A stretch of 64,000 bases of DNA from Novosphingobium sp. PhB165. GTDB lineage: Bacteria > Pseudomonadota > Alphaproteobacteria > Sphingomonadales > Sphingomonadaceae. The notes beneath the pieces are model-generated. The model saw nothing but the letters and a program-made list of their open reading frames with translations, had not been told where the DNA came from and did no database searches. Position numbers and translations under genes: made by a program. This document shows, in pieces, positions 7,310 through 15,982 of this stretch. The DNA lies in contig NZ_SLVB01000003.1 of NCBI RefSeq assembly GCF_004341845.1, positions 248,001 to 312,000 of the forward strand, given 5' to 3'. Position 1 is the first letter of the stretch; every line of letters starts with the position of its first letter.

Positions 7310-9130
7310 ATGAACATGCAAGCCACTCCGTCCAATGAGCCCGTTCCCAGCGAAGGATATCTGCGCATGGAATATCTCCACAACGGCACGAACGATATCC
7401 AGGCGCTGGTGATCGACGACGACGACGTCGATCGCGAACGCCTGATCCGGATGCTCGAACGCTGCCCGCGCCGCATCAATGTGATGGAGGCAGCCTCGCA
7501 GGCCGAGGCGCTGCAACTGATCCGTCTGGCCGAACCGCAGTTCGATATCGTCTTCCTCGACTTCGGCCTGGGCGACGGCGACGGGCGCGACCTGGTGCCG
7601 ACGATCCGCGCGGAGGTCGATCCTGACTGCCCGATCGTTGCCGTCACCGGCAATTCGGACGAACAGATCGCCGCCGATTCCATCAAGTCCGGCATGACCG
7701 AGTTCCTGACCAAGCGCGCGCTCTCGCCCGAACGCGTCGCCGCCTCGGTCGAGGAAGGCATCGCCTGGCGCAAGTACCGGCAGGACTTGCGCCGCGCCGA
7801 AGAGGAACTGACCCACCGCAGCCTCCACGATCCGCTGACCGACCTGCCCAACCGCACGCTGCTGTTCGACCGGCTCGGCCAGTCCTGCGCCCGCGCCCGG
7901 CGCACGGGCGACAGCTTCGCGGTGATGATGATAGACCTCGATCGGTTCAAGGAGATCAACGACAGCTTCGGCCATGCCGTGGGCGACGTGGTGCTGACTA
8001 CCGTCGCCCGCCGCCTGCGCGGCCACTTGCGCGAGGTCGATACCGTGGCCCGCCTTGGCGGCGACGAGTTCGCGCTGCTGCTGCAGGACGTGGACGACGA
8101 GGACAACGCCGCTGCGCTCGCGGCCAAGCTGGTGCGGCTGATCGAACAGCCGATCGTGCACGAAAGCCGGGTGATGCATGTCGGCGCCTCGCTGGGCATC
8201 GCGCTCTGCCCGCAGCGCGGTTTCTCGCCCGCCGGACTGCTCTCGGCGGCGGACGATGCCATGTACGAGGCCAAGCGTGGCCTTGCCAAGCTGGCCACCT
8301 GGCAGGAAGGCATGCCTTCTCACCCGCCGGTCGATCCCAAGATCATGCTGGAGGAACTGGAAGCCGCCATCGCGCATGACACGCTGCAATGGCACTGGCA
8401 GCCCAAGGTGGACATGCGCGACGGCCGCGTGCTCGGGTTCGAGGCGCTGGTGCGGTGGAACCATCCGCGCATCGGCAATATCCCCGCCGACCAGCTGATC
8501 CGCGCGGTGGAGCACAGCCCGCTGCTGGAAACCTTCACCCACCAGTGCATCGACAAAGTGCTGGAACAGTTCGCGCAGATTCAGGACAAGGTGGACGGCG
8601 CCTCGATCTCCATCAACCTTTCCGCCCGAATGTTGGAGCGCCCCAGCTTCGTCGACGATCTGGTCGACATGGTGAACTGCCACCGCATAGATCCCCGGCG
8701 GGTGACGCTGGAACTGACCGAGACGGCGCTGATCACCAACCCCTCACAAGCCCGCCGCGTGGTGGAGCGCCTGCGCGAGAACGGCATCGCGCTTTCGATC
8801 GACGACTTCGGCGCGGGCTTCACGTCGTTCGGCTACTTGCGCGATTTCGCGATCAGCGAGATCAAGATCGACCGCTCGTTCATCCAGCGCTTCACCGAGA
8901 ACCGCTTTGACCAGTCGCTGGTCAACAGCCTGGTGGTGCTCTGCGACAGCCTCGGCATCCCTTTGGTGGCAGAGGGCGTGGAGAACGAGGAAATCCGCAA
9001 CCTGCTGGTCTCGCTCGGCTGCTACAACGGCCAAGGCTACGGCATTTGCCGCCCGATGCCCTACGAGGACGTGCTGGACTGGATGGAGGGCTGGCAGGAG
9101 AACACGCCGATCCGTCAATTCAACGCGTAA
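7310..9130 (+). CDS. REC-GGDEF-EAL cyclic-di-GMP response regulator
   Basis: The 606-residue protein has a receiver domain at about 30-150 (acidic cluster IDDDDVD, phospho-acceptor Asp in FLDFGLG near residue 84, Thr in VTGNS, Lys in TKRAL). A diguanylate cyclase domain follows with an intact LGGDEF signature near residue 250, then a phosphodiesterase domain with FEALVRW near residue 377, ELTE, DDFGAG, EIKIDRS and AEGVE. Both the synthesis and hydrolysis active sites look complete, so the protein could make or break cyclic-di-GMP depending on phosphorylation. It follows the histidine kinase gene in the same direction and is the likely partner. ATG 7310 has GAGGGA upstream. Confidence 0.92.
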   Translation: MNMQATPSNEPVPSEGYLRMEYLHNGTNDIQALVIDDDDVDRERLIRMLERCPRRINVMEAASQAEALQLIRLAEPQFDIVFLDFGLGDGDGRDLVPTIRAEVDPDCPIVAVTGNSDEQIAADSIKSGMTEFLTKRALSPERVAASVEEGIAWRKYRQDLRRAEEELTHRSLHDPLTDLPNRTLLFDRLGQSCARARRTGDSFAVMMIDLDRFKEINDSFGHAVGDVVLTTVARRLRGHLREVDTVARLGGDEFALLLQDVDDEDNAAALAAKLVRLIEQPIVHESRVMHVGASLGIALCPQRGFSPAGLLSAADDAMYEAKRGLAKLATWQEGMPSHPPVDPKIMLEELEAAIAHDTLQWHWQPKVDMRDGRVLGFEALVRWNHPRIGNIPADQLIRAVEHSPLLETFTHQCIDKVLEQFAQIQDKVDGASISINLSARMLERPSFVDDLVDMVNCHRIDPRRVTLELTETALITNPSQARRVVERLRENGIALSIDDFGAGFTSFGYLRDFAISEIKIDRSFIQRFTENRFDQSLVNSLVVLCDSLGIPLVAEGVENEEIRNLLVSLGCYNGQGYGICRPMPYEDVLDWMEGWQENTPIRQFNA

Positions 9131-9196
9131 CAGGCAGAGATGGCGTTTGGCCGCGGCTATGTAAGTAAGGACAGCCAAACCACCAAACCGCCATCC

Positions 9197-9280
9197 CGTC
9201 GCCCCCGCGAAGGCGGGGGCCCCGCTTTTCTTTGCCGCGTCACAGAAGAAAGCGGGATCCCCGCCTCCGCGGGGATGACG
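9197..9280. repeat. REP-like inverted repeat pair
   Basis: GTCGCCCCCGCGAAGGCGGGGG faces ATCCCCGCCTCCGCGGGGATGAC across a short spacer containing CCGCTTTTC and GAAAGCGGG. It is the same family as 4721-4880, 31561-31652 and 35252-35345. Together with 9311-9390 it fills 9131-9430; no gene is seen there. Confidence 0.8.
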
Positions 9281-9310
9281 AAGAGAAAGCCACTGAATTC
9301 ACTTCCCCAC

Positions 9311-9390
9311 CCCGCTCGTCCTGAGCTTGTCGAAGGATGTTGAACCAGCGCCACGCCGCCGGGGGCTTCGACAAGCTCAGCCTGAGCGGA
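9311..9390. repeat. Inverted pair of the CTGAGCTTGTCGAAGG repeat
   Basis: CCGCTCGTCCTGAGCTTGTCG on the left and CGACAAGCTCAGCCTGAGCGG on the right form an inverted pair around about 30 bp. The same unit recurs at 20204-20232, inside uvrA at 25165-25236, and at 63823-63848. Confidence 0.8.
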
Positions 9391-9430
9391 TTTGAAGGGT
9401 TGGAATTACGGGCGAGCGGACGTGCTGGCT

Positions 9431-9670
9431 TCACCATCCACCGCCCCAATATTCTGCGATAGCGCCAGCGGCAAAGCCAACTCCGATAGCAAGGATGAAT
9501 ACGCCGTAGCCGGTAAGTGCTTTGCGCATGTAACCCGCGTGCTTGTCTAACTTCTTGAAACCGCTTGCCCACATCGGAAACCAATAGCGGCTCGCGTAGA
9601 CGTGAGCGGCGACACCAACACACCAAGCGCAGATGAATACCACTTCCATGCTCTTTGCGAGAAAAGTCAT
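9431..9670 (-). CDS. Small two-helix membrane protein, function unknown
   Basis: A 79-residue reading with two clear hydrophobic segments: MEVVFICAWCVGVAAHVYA near residues 8-26 and ALTGYGVFILAIGVGFAAGAI near 50-70, separated by a basic loop (GFKKLDKHAGYMRK). This pattern is far better than chance for a non-coding frame. The start is uncertain: ATG 9670 lacks a strong ribosome site, and the frame stays open up to a TTG at 9745. It is convergent with nothing and stands alone between repeats and the DUF385 gene. No family recognised. Confidence 0.5.
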   Translation of the reverse strand: MTFLAKSMEVVFICAWCVGVAAHVYASRYWFPMWASGFKKLDKHAGYMRKALTGYGVFILAIGVGFAAGAIAEYWGGGW

Positions 9671-9887
9671 CCAGCATTTTTCGCACGGCGCTTCGAAGTC
9701 CGCAATGCTGGCGCCTCCAGACGGTCGGCTCCCTGCCTCCTCCAAACCTCACCAGTCCGGTCGCTTTCGAAGATGGTTGTTGCAAAACCCGCCCCAGTGA
9801 TACTTCCCGGCCAGAGCGCATAGTTTCTGGACCCGCCACGCAACCTTCGCGATCCTCCGCCGCAATAACCGTGGAGAGGAGCGCGGC

Positions 9888-10403
9888 ATGAGCGACGAAA
9901 CCGCAGCAGCCATCAGTGCCGTCCGGCGCGACTGGGTGACCGAGCATCGCGAGATGTACTTGGGCTCGGGCGGCGTGCAGGGCCATATCGTGGACATCAC
10001 CCCCGTCGGCGGGCGCAAGTTCGCGACGCATTGTCTGGTGAAATACACCGGCCGCAAGAGCGGCAAGGTCTTCATCACCCCGCTCTGCTATGCCGATATC
10101 GGTGGCGAAGTGGTGATCTGCGGCTCCAAGGGCGGGGCTGATACCCACCCGCAGTGGTACCTGAACCTCGTCGCCGACCCGCAAGTCGAATTCCAGATCG
10201 CCACGCAAGCCTTTCGCGGCACATGGCGCGAGCCGGAAGGCGCGGAGCGCCAGAAAGTCTGGGACTTCTTCATCGACTGCCACCCCTTCTATGCCGACTA
10301 TCAGAAGTCGACCGACCGCGTGCTGCCGCTGATCCTGCTGAAAGCCGAAGAGGAAATCCCGGTTTTCAAGCCCGAGGACGCGACCGGCACCCGCACCGCC
10401 TGA
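9888..10403 (+). CDS. DUF385 / deazaflavin-dependent nitroreductase-family protein
   Basis: A 171-residue split-barrel protein. LVKYTGRKSGKVFITPLCY and GGEVVICGSKGGADTHPQWYLNL are signature blocks of the family named after F420H2-dependent nitroreductase Ddn (DUF385). In actinobacteria members use coenzyme F420; whether this proteobacterial member uses F420 or another cofactor cannot be decided. GGAGAGGA precedes the ATG at 9888. The MaoC-like gene follows after 54 bp in the same direction, suggesting a shared oxidation/hydration pathway on an acyl or polycyclic substrate (inference). Confidence 0.82.
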   Translation: MSDETAAAISAVRRDWVTEHREMYLGSGGVQGHIVDITPVGGRKFATHCLVKYTGRKSGKVFITPLCYADIGGEVVICGSKGGADTHPQWYLNLVADPQVEFQIATQAFRGTWREPEGAERQKVWDFFIDCHPFYADYQKSTDRVLPLILLKAEEEIPVFKPEDATGTRTA

Positions 10404-10457
10404 CCCTAATTCCAGACCAACCCTGCGGCCGCCTCGCCGCCCAAGGACACGCATCCG

Positions 10458-11630
10458 ATGAACGCTACCGCCACAGCCACGCTCGACTGCTCCGATATCG
10501 ACCAGTACCTCGGCAAAGTCATGGACTTCTCGCCCCTGCGCGAGCCGATTGCCGCCAATGACATCCGGCGCTGGGTCCATGCGATGCATTTCCCCAACCT
10601 CGTCCATTTCGACCCGGACTATGCGGCGGCCAGCCGCTGGGGCGGCCTTGTCGCACCGCAGAGCTTCCCGATCGCCACCGATGACGGCCACGGCGCCGCG
10701 CCGGCCTGCGTGGGCTGCATTCCCAATTCGCACCTGCTGTTCGCGGGCGACGAATGGTGGTTCCACGATACCCGCATCAAGGCGGGCGACGTGATTACCA
10801 ACACCCGCATTCCCTTCGACTATGTCGTCAAGGAAACCGGCTTCGGCCCCACCTGCTTCCAGCGCGGCGACAACAACTACACCAACCAGCATGGCGAGAA
10901 GATCGCCACGCAGCGCTCCACCGCCTTGCGCTACAATGCCCATGCTGGCGGCGCGGCGGTCAATCCGGCCGACTTCGACGATCCCGAGTGGACCGACGAA
11001 GCGGTGGCGGACATCGAGGCGCGCGTCTTCGCCTGGGTGAAGATGCTGCATGACCTTGGCCACAAGGAACGCTGGTGGGACGACGTGCAGGTGGGCGATC
11101 AGCTTCCCGAACGCGTGTTCGGCCCGCACTCGCTGGCCAGCTTCGCCACCGAATGGCGCGCCTATATCGTCAACACCTGGGGGACGATGAACTTGCGCAA
11201 GAACGATCTCGAAGCCCTCGGCTTCACGCGCGAGATGGCCGGGTACGAGAACGATCCGGACATGATGAAGGAGAACCCCTTCCTCACCGACGGTGCCTAT
11301 TACGGCCCCTCACGCGGGCACCTGTTCCCCAAGTATGCCCGCCGCATCGGCATGCCGCGCGGCTATGGCTATGGCGCGTCGATGGGCTCGTGGGTGACCG
11401 ACTACCTTTCGGGCTGGGCGGGCGAGCATGGCATGCTGGTCCACTCCGTCTCCAACTATCGCGGCCCGGCGCTGACCGGCGACGTGACGATCCAGACCGC
11501 CGAAGTGACCGAAAAATCGGTCGATGCAGAGGGTCGCCACCTCATCCACGTCAAGCACCTGATGACCAACCAGCGCGGCGTGAAGATGTGCCTCGGCACT
11601 GCCGAAATCGCGCTGCCCAAGAAGGCGTAA
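10458..11630 (+). CDS. MaoC-like acyl dehydratase/hydratase (double hot-dog)
   Basis: A 390-residue protein resembling the family with an N-terminal FAS1-like dehydratase hot-dog (LREPIAANDIRRWVHAMHFPN, then HLLFAGDEWWFHDTRIKAGD) and a C-terminal MaoC-like half (WWDDVQVGDQLPERVFGPHSLASFATEWRA). Such double hot-dog enzymes hydrate or dehydrate enoyl-CoA thioesters in fatty-acid, steroid or aromatic degradation. AAGGA lies before the ATG at 10458. It is probably co-transcribed with the DUF385 gene and ends at a bidirectional terminator. The substrate is not determinable from sequence. Confidence 0.8.
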   Translation: MNATATATLDCSDIDQYLGKVMDFSPLREPIAANDIRRWVHAMHFPNLVHFDPDYAAASRWGGLVAPQSFPIATDDGHGAAPACVGCIPNSHLLFAGDEWWFHDTRIKAGDVITNTRIPFDYVVKETGFGPTCFQRGDNNYTNQHGEKIATQRSTALRYNAHAGGAAVNPADFDDPEWTDEAVADIEARVFAWVKMLHDLGHKERWWDDVQVGDQLPERVFGPHSLASFATEWRAYIVNTWGTMNLRKNDLEALGFTREMAGYENDPDMMKENPFLTDGAYYGPSRGHLFPKYARRIGMPRGYGYGASMGSWVTDYLSGWAGEHGMLVHSVSNYRGPALTGDVTIQTAEVTEKSVDAEGRHLIHVKHLMTNQRGVKMCLGTAEIALPKKA

Positions 11631-11660
11631 TTGAAGGCGTAATTTCGCCTGATGATGCAA

Positions 11661-11691
11661 AAGGCTGGGGTTGGCACACAGCCCCAGCCTT
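11661..11691. terminator. Bidirectional terminator between MaoC-like and phzF-like genes
   Basis: A ten-base perfect stem, AAGGCTGGGG (11661-11670) with CCCCAGCCTT (11682-11691), sits between two convergent genes. It has A/T-rich flanks on both sides (AAAA before, TTCCATTT after). Confidence 0.75.
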
Positions 11692-11705
11692 CCATTTCCG
11701 TCATT

Positions 11706-12557
11706 CTATGCAGGTTGCAACGCGCCGTCCGAAGACACCGTATCCACGCGGCCCGCGATCCAGATCGAACCATCCGCCTCTCGGGTGCAGTGGACCAGAC
11801 CGTCCGCGCCCACCTTGCGGCCCTGTGCGGCGACATAGCCGCCCTCGACCAGCCCCGCTCCGAACAGATACTGCGCCACGGCGGCGTTGAGGCTGCCCGT
11901 CACCGGGTCCTCCACCATGCGTCCTTGCGGATCGGCGAAGAACGCACGCACCTCGAATTGCGCGGGATCGCCGGGCGCACAAGGCCCCAGCAGCGCGACA
12001 TCGGTTCCCTTCGGCGCCTTCGCAACCGGCTCGGCGGCCAGCACGGCCTCCGAACTCGCCAGATGCAGCAGCTTCCAACCCGGCCCATTGGCGGCATGAA
12101 CGGCCGCGACAACGGCCTGGGGATCGGCACCGGAAAGCCGGATCGTCTCCGCCCGCTCCGCTTCGTCAAGCGGACCTTCGCGCAGCAGCGGGGGCGCACG
12201 GAAAGCCAGCATGCCCTGCTCCTGGCGCACCTCGACCAGTCCGATCCCGCATTCCTGCACGATCCGACCGGGCACTTTCGGCACCCCGCCCGCTGCCAGC
12301 CAGGCATGGGCGGAACCCAGCGTCGGATGCCCTGCGAACGGCAATTCGCCCGCCGGATAGAAGATCCGGACGCGGTAGTCGGCCGCCGGATCGGTCGGCG
12401 GCAGCAGGAAGGTCGTCTCCGAAAATCCCAGCCAGCGCGTCAGCGCCTGCATCTGCCCGGTATCGAGTTCCTCGCCCCCGCGCACCACGGCCAGCGGATT
12501 GCCGCGCAGCGCGGCCCCTGCAAATACGTCGACCAGATCCAGTAACATTTGCGCCAT
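11706..12557 (-). CDS. PhzF-family isomerase/epimerase-like protein
   Basis: A 283-residue PhzF/DapF-fold protein: VDVFAGAALRGNPLAVV at the N-terminus, FPAGELPFAGHPTLGSAHAW-type motif (here FYPAGELPFAGHPTLGSA) and the C-terminal EDPVTGSLNAAVAQYL. These are the family blocks that hold the active-site Glu and the substrate-binding glycines. In phenazine producers PhzF isomerises trans-2,3-dihydro-3-hydroxyanthranilate, but there are no other phenazine genes here, so a general isomerase role is more likely. ATG 12557 is chosen over a longer reading because AGAGGG lies 8 bp upstream and homology starts there. Confidence 0.85.
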   Translation of the reverse strand: MAQMLLDLVDVFAGAALRGNPLAVVRGGEELDTGQMQALTRWLGFSETTFLLPPTDPAADYRVRIFYPAGELPFAGHPTLGSAHAWLAAGGVPKVPGRIVQECGIGLVEVRQEQGMLAFRAPPLLREGPLDEAERAETIRLSGADPQAVVAAVHAANGPGWKLLHLASSEAVLAAEPVAKAPKGTDVALLGPCAPGDPAQFEVRAFFADPQGRMVEDPVTGSLNAAVAQYLFGAGLVEGGYVAAQGRKVGADGLVHCTREADGSIWIAGRVDTVSSDGALQPA

Positions 12558-12706
12558 GATTGCCGCCCTCTTCGCTTCGTCGTAGACGGGCCCCGGACCA
12601 CCTCTCGCACAGCGCTGGCGCCGTGCCGTTAATCGGAAGTTTTGGAGCCTAATTCCACGATGACGGTTAGGTCCTCGGACGAACAATTCCAATAAGGAAC
12701 AATCTG

Positions 12707-13165
12707 ATGAAGAAGCTTCTGCTCGCGCTCACCATGGCGGCCGCAGTCGCCCCCATGGCAGCACCGGTGTCGGCAGATCCGCCGCGCCACGACGATCGTC
12801 GTGGGCATGACGATCGCCGCGGGCATGACAATCACCGTCCGAACGATCCGTACTATCGCGGGCCCGACGGGCACCGCCCGCCGCCGCCGCCTCCGCCGCG
12901 CAACAACATGTACGATTCGCACGGCTACTATCGCAATCCGCACCGCATCACCCGCAATGACCACGTGTGGCGCGGCAACGACGGGCGCTACTATTGCAAG
13001 CGTGACAACGGCACCACCGGCCTCATCATCGGCGCCGGCGTAGGCGCGCTGGCCGGCCATCAGATCGCCGGCAATGGCGACCAGACGCTCGGTGCGATCC
13101 TCGGCGGCGTCGCCGGCGGCGTGCTCGGCCGCGAGATCGATCGCGGCGATCTGCACTGCCGTTGA
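12707..13165 (+). CDS. Secreted glycine-zipper protein, paralogue 1
   Basis: A 152-residue protein with a Sec signal peptide (MKKLLLALTMAAAVAPMAAPVSA), a His/Arg/Asp-rich stretch with HDDRRGHDDRRGHD repeats, a proline run, then VWRGNDGRYYCKRDNGTTG and a glycine-zipper 2TM segment GLIIGAGVGALAGHQIAG. Glycine-zipper proteins of this kind sit in the cell envelope. AAGGAAC precedes the ATG. The block WRGNDGRY-C-NGTTGL-IG is shared with the protein at 13576-13908, showing a tandem duplication. Function unknown. Confidence 0.8.
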   Translation: MKKLLLALTMAAAVAPMAAPVSADPPRHDDRRGHDDRRGHDNHRPNDPYYRGPDGHRPPPPPPPRNNMYDSHGYYRNPHRITRNDHVWRGNDGRYYCKRDNGTTGLIIGAGVGALAGHQIAGNGDQTLGAILGGVAGGVLGREIDRGDLHCR

Positions 13166-13172
13166 CCCGGAA

Positions 13173-13196
13173 CCGGCCCGCCACCGCGCGGGCCGG
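13173..13196 (+). terminator. GC-rich hairpin after glycine-zipper gene 1
   Basis: Stem CCGGCCCGC (13173-13181) with GCGGGCCGG (13188-13196), six-base loop, starting 8 bp after the stop codon. It has no T-run, so termination is only possible. The rest of 13197-13575 has no convincing gene; a 60-codon open stretch in frame with the upstream gene ends at 13345. Confidence 0.4.
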
Positions 13197-13575
13197 AACC
13201 CACGTTCGGGCGCCCGGTCGAACAGCCGATCGGTTACCGCGACAGCTTCCCGGCGCTCAGGCACGACCGCCCCGCGCTGGATGAAATCCTCGCCAGGCTG
13301 GCCGGCGTGACGCCCACCACTTTCGAAAAATTCAAGATAAAGTAACGGCTTGATGGCCGCGATGCTTCGGCGCGCCTGAAACCGGCCGGCCCTGCAACGG
13401 TTCGATAACATGCAACGAAATATTTCGAGCGCAGGCCGCGCCAAAGCATTCGCCGTCCTCAGGCAACGTTCCGTCGCTTAAAATCGCGAAAAACGATTTG
13501 TTCATCTTGGGTTGAAGTCGTCGGCGCGAAGACGGGGCTCGGTCGCCAAATACAAATTTTATCTCGGAGGACACT

Positions 13576-13908
13576 TTGCGTAAAACCCTGATCGCCGCCA
13601 CCATTGCCACCATGGCTGTTCCGGTCGGCATGTCGATTGCCGAAACCGCCGAAGCGCGCGGTCGCGGCCCCGAATATCATCACACCAACAACGGCATCCG
13701 CTACTGGCGCGGCAACGACGGCCGTTATCGCTGCACGAAGTCGAACGGTACCACCGGCCTGCTGATCGGCGGCGTTGCCGGCGCCTTGATCGGTCGCTCG
13801 ATCGACACCCGCGGCGATCGCGCCACCGGCACGATCCTCGGCGCCGGCGCCGGTGCGCTGCTCGGTCGCTCGATCGATCGCAACAACAGCCGCCCGCGCT
13901 GCGGCTGA
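13576..13908 (+). CDS. Secreted glycine-zipper protein, paralogue 2
   Basis: A 110-residue protein with a signal peptide ending near AEA (residue 31), then YWRGNDGRYRCTKSNGTTGLLIGG and two glycine-zipper stretches (GALIGRSID and GALLGRSID). It matches paralogue 1 over the WRGNDGRY block but lacks the His/Arg repeat region. The start is TTG at 13576, supported by GGAGG five bases upstream; no nearer ATG fits the signal peptide. It is followed by a strong terminator. Envelope location likely; role unknown. Confidence 0.8.
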   Translation: MRKTLIAATIATMAVPVGMSIAETAEARGRGPEYHHTNNGIRYWRGNDGRYRCTKSNGTTGLLIGGVAGALIGRSIDTRGDRATGTILGAGAGALLGRSIDRNNSRPRCG

Positions 13909-13947
13909 TCTCAGACCGATCGGGCCGGTTGGCCCATACATCGATGG

Positions 13948-13987
13948 GGGGCGCGCCGGCGAAAGCCGGCGCGCCCCTTCTTGTTTT
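13948..13987 (+). terminator. Strong rho-independent terminator
   Basis: A 13-bp perfect stem (13948-13960 with 13965-13977), GAAA tetraloop and a T-rich tail TTCTTGTTTT. It lies 40 bp after glycine-zipper gene 2. Confidence 0.9.
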
Positions 13988-14059
13988 ACGGTGTTGTTCT
14001 GGCGCCATTTACCGGCGCCCGGTTTCATGGGCTGAAATATTCTGAAATCCGCAACTCAC

Positions 14060-14845
14060 ATGAAGGCCTCAGGGCCTTGCCCCATGGCAACCGTTCTTGA
14101 GACCCCCGCTCTGGACAGGACCGCCGGTACCACCGGCCTGAACCGGATCATCGCTTCGGCCTTCGGCGTGCGCCTTGTCAGCGACGTGCCCGAACGGTTG
14201 TCCCGCTTCGGACTGCGCCCTTGGCTGGATGCCAAGCGTCGTCAGCGGCTCAACCGGATCCGCATGAGCGGCCTGCTGTTCATCCATGTCCCCAAGAATG
14301 CCGGCACCTCGATCAGCGACCGGCTCTACGGCGCCCAGACCAAGCACGCTTCCGCCATCTACTATGCCCGGGCGGCACCGGACCTGCTGATCCTGCCCAG
14401 CTTTGCAATCGTGCGCAATCCGGTCGAACGGTTCCTTTCCGCCTATCGCTACGCCCGCGCAGGCGGAACCCTGCATCGCACGATTTCAGCCCCGTTTCGC
14501 GAACGCTACAGCGGCTTTCGCTCGATCGACGACGCCATCGACCACCTTGCCGCCGCGCGCAGCCCGTTCGATCTGGATCACGTGTTTCGACCGCAGTCGT
14601 GGTACTTGCTCGATGCCTCTGGCCAACTGGCGGTTGACCGGCTGATTCCCTATGAGCGGATCGGCGAAATCGGCAGGCTGCTGCGCCGGCCGGATCTGGA
14701 GAACCTGCCGCAGTTCAACCGCTGCGAAACAGCGTGCGAACTGCCGGGACGCGCCCAGCTCGATTTCCTCCACCAGTTCTATGCCCACGATTTCGCCTTG
14801 CGCGAAACGGCTCTGAAAGCCGGCGCACCGCTGCTGACGCCCTGA
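14060..14845 (+). CDS. Sulfotransferase-family protein
   Basis: A 261-residue protein whose LLFIHVPKNAGTSISDRLYG near residues 72-90 matches the 5'-phosphosulfate loop of carbohydrate sulfotransferase-like (family 2) proteins. FAIVRNPVERFLSAYRYA matches the 3'-phosphate-binding motif. It would transfer sulfate from PAPS to a sugar or lipid acceptor, the acceptor being unknown. No PAPS-synthesis gene lies nearby. The start is uncertain between ATG 14060 and ATG 14084; neither has a good ribosome site. Confidence 0.8.
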   Translation: MKASGPCPMATVLETPALDRTAGTTGLNRIIASAFGVRLVSDVPERLSRFGLRPWLDAKRRQRLNRIRMSGLLFIHVPKNAGTSISDRLYGAQTKHASAIYYARAAPDLLILPSFAIVRNPVERFLSAYRYARAGGTLHRTISAPFRERYSGFRSIDDAIDHLAAARSPFDLDHVFRPQSWYLLDASGQLAVDRLIPYERIGEIGRLLRRPDLENLPQFNRCETACELPGRAQLDFLHQFYAHDFALRETALKAGAPLLTP

Positions 14846-15091
14846 TCCGGACGCACGGTTCGGGTGCGCGGGTTCAAGGGTCCAAGTTCAAGGGCTGGCC
14901 GTAGGCAATTCGCGCCGCACTTTGCGGCAGAGGCGAAAAATCAAAGCATTGCTCTGTGCATAGGGGCCTTTCCTAAGCCGCCGTACTATGCTCCTATGCT
15001 GGCGATGTTCATGCGGAATCCCCCCTTCCTGACATATCGGAATTGCCCCGTTTCGGCTCCGGCCGGGCAGGCCCGGGGATTTTCACCTGAA

Positions 15092-15111
15092 CCGTGTCAA
15101 CTGTGTCAACC
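15092..15111. repeat. 20-bp repeat with two GTGTCAAC units, copy A
   Basis: Contains GTGTCAACTGTGTCAAC and is identical over 20 bp, in the opposite orientation, to 19395-19414. An 11-base CTGGCGATGTT lies within 100 bp of both copies (14999-15009 here). It lies in the 290-bp space between the sulfotransferase and SDR genes, where no other gene is seen. Confidence 0.7.
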
Positions 15112-15135
15112 GGGCCATCAGACGGGGGCCTGCGC

Positions 15136-15891
15136 TTGACCGAGAGGCCGGCAATGCTCGTCACCGGCGGTGCCAAGCGGATCGGCGCGGCCATCGCCCG
15201 TGCCTATGGCGCGGCGGGCTGGCATGTCGTGATCCACTACGGCAACTCCCGCGAACAGGCTCAGGCACTGGCCTCCGAACTGCCCAGCGCCGAAATCGTC
15301 AGCTGCGAACTGGATGACTGGAATGCGGGCCCCGCGATGGTCGAACAACTCGCCGCGCGCCTGCCCCGCTGGCGCGTGCTGGTGAACTGCGCGGGCATGT
15401 TCGATCTCGACACGGCCGAGGCGCTTGTCCCGGCGACGTTCGAGAAGGCCATGCGCGTCAACGCGGGCACTCCGGCCCGGCTGGCACAGGCGTTCCTCGC
15501 CCATGCGCGCAGCCAGGAAGGCCGCCGCGTGATCCACGTGACCGACCAGAAGCTGCTCAATCCCAACCCGGACTTCTTCTCCTACACGATGAGCAAGCAC
15601 GCGCTCGCCGCGACAGTGCCGATGCTCTCGATGGCCCGCCCCCGTGCGGAAGACCGGATCTACGCGCTCGCACCCGGCGCGATCCTCGCCAGCCACGACC
15701 AGAGCGAGGCCGAGACCGAAGTGTCGCACCGGATGAACCTGCTTCACCGCAAGACCACGCCCGAAGACGTCGCCGACGCGGCGCTGTTCCTCTCGCAGGG
15801 ATGGCTCGCAAGCGGGGAGACGCTTTTCGTCGATTCCGGACAGCACCTGCTCGCGCAGCCGCGCGACGTGCTGTTCCTTGCACGGCAGTAA
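15136..15891 (+). CDS. SDR-family reductase, FolM/pteridine-reductase-like
   Basis: A 251-residue short-chain dehydrogenase. The cofactor loop is TGGAKRIG rather than the usual TGxxxGIG, the version seen in FolM and pteridine reductases, with NCAG and the catalytic Y-x3-K in YTMSKHA near residue 150. It likely reduces a pteridine with NADPH, but another carbonyl substrate is possible. TTG 15136 is chosen because GGGGG lies 7 bp upstream and it leaves a normal six-residue lead to the first beta strand; ATG 15154 and a GTG inside the 20-bp repeat at 15094 are alternatives. The cyclopropane synthase gene follows in the same direction. Confidence 0.8.
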   Translation: MTERPAMLVTGGAKRIGAAIARAYGAAGWHVVIHYGNSREQAQALASELPSAEIVSCELDDWNAGPAMVEQLAARLPRWRVLVNCAGMFDLDTAEALVPATFEKAMRVNAGTPARLAQAFLAHARSQEGRRVIHVTDQKLLNPNPDFFSYTMSKHALAATVPMLSMARPRAEDRIYALAPGAILASHDQSEAETEVSHRMNLLHRKTTPEDVADAALFLSQGWLASGETLFVDSGQHLLAQPRDVLFLARQ

Positions 15892-15982
15892 GGGAGGCGC
15901 TGCCCGATTTCTCGCCTTCGCATGCGGCATTCGCACGCGAACCTTCTTGTTCCGGGCCGGCGCGCCCACTCACAAATGGCTG

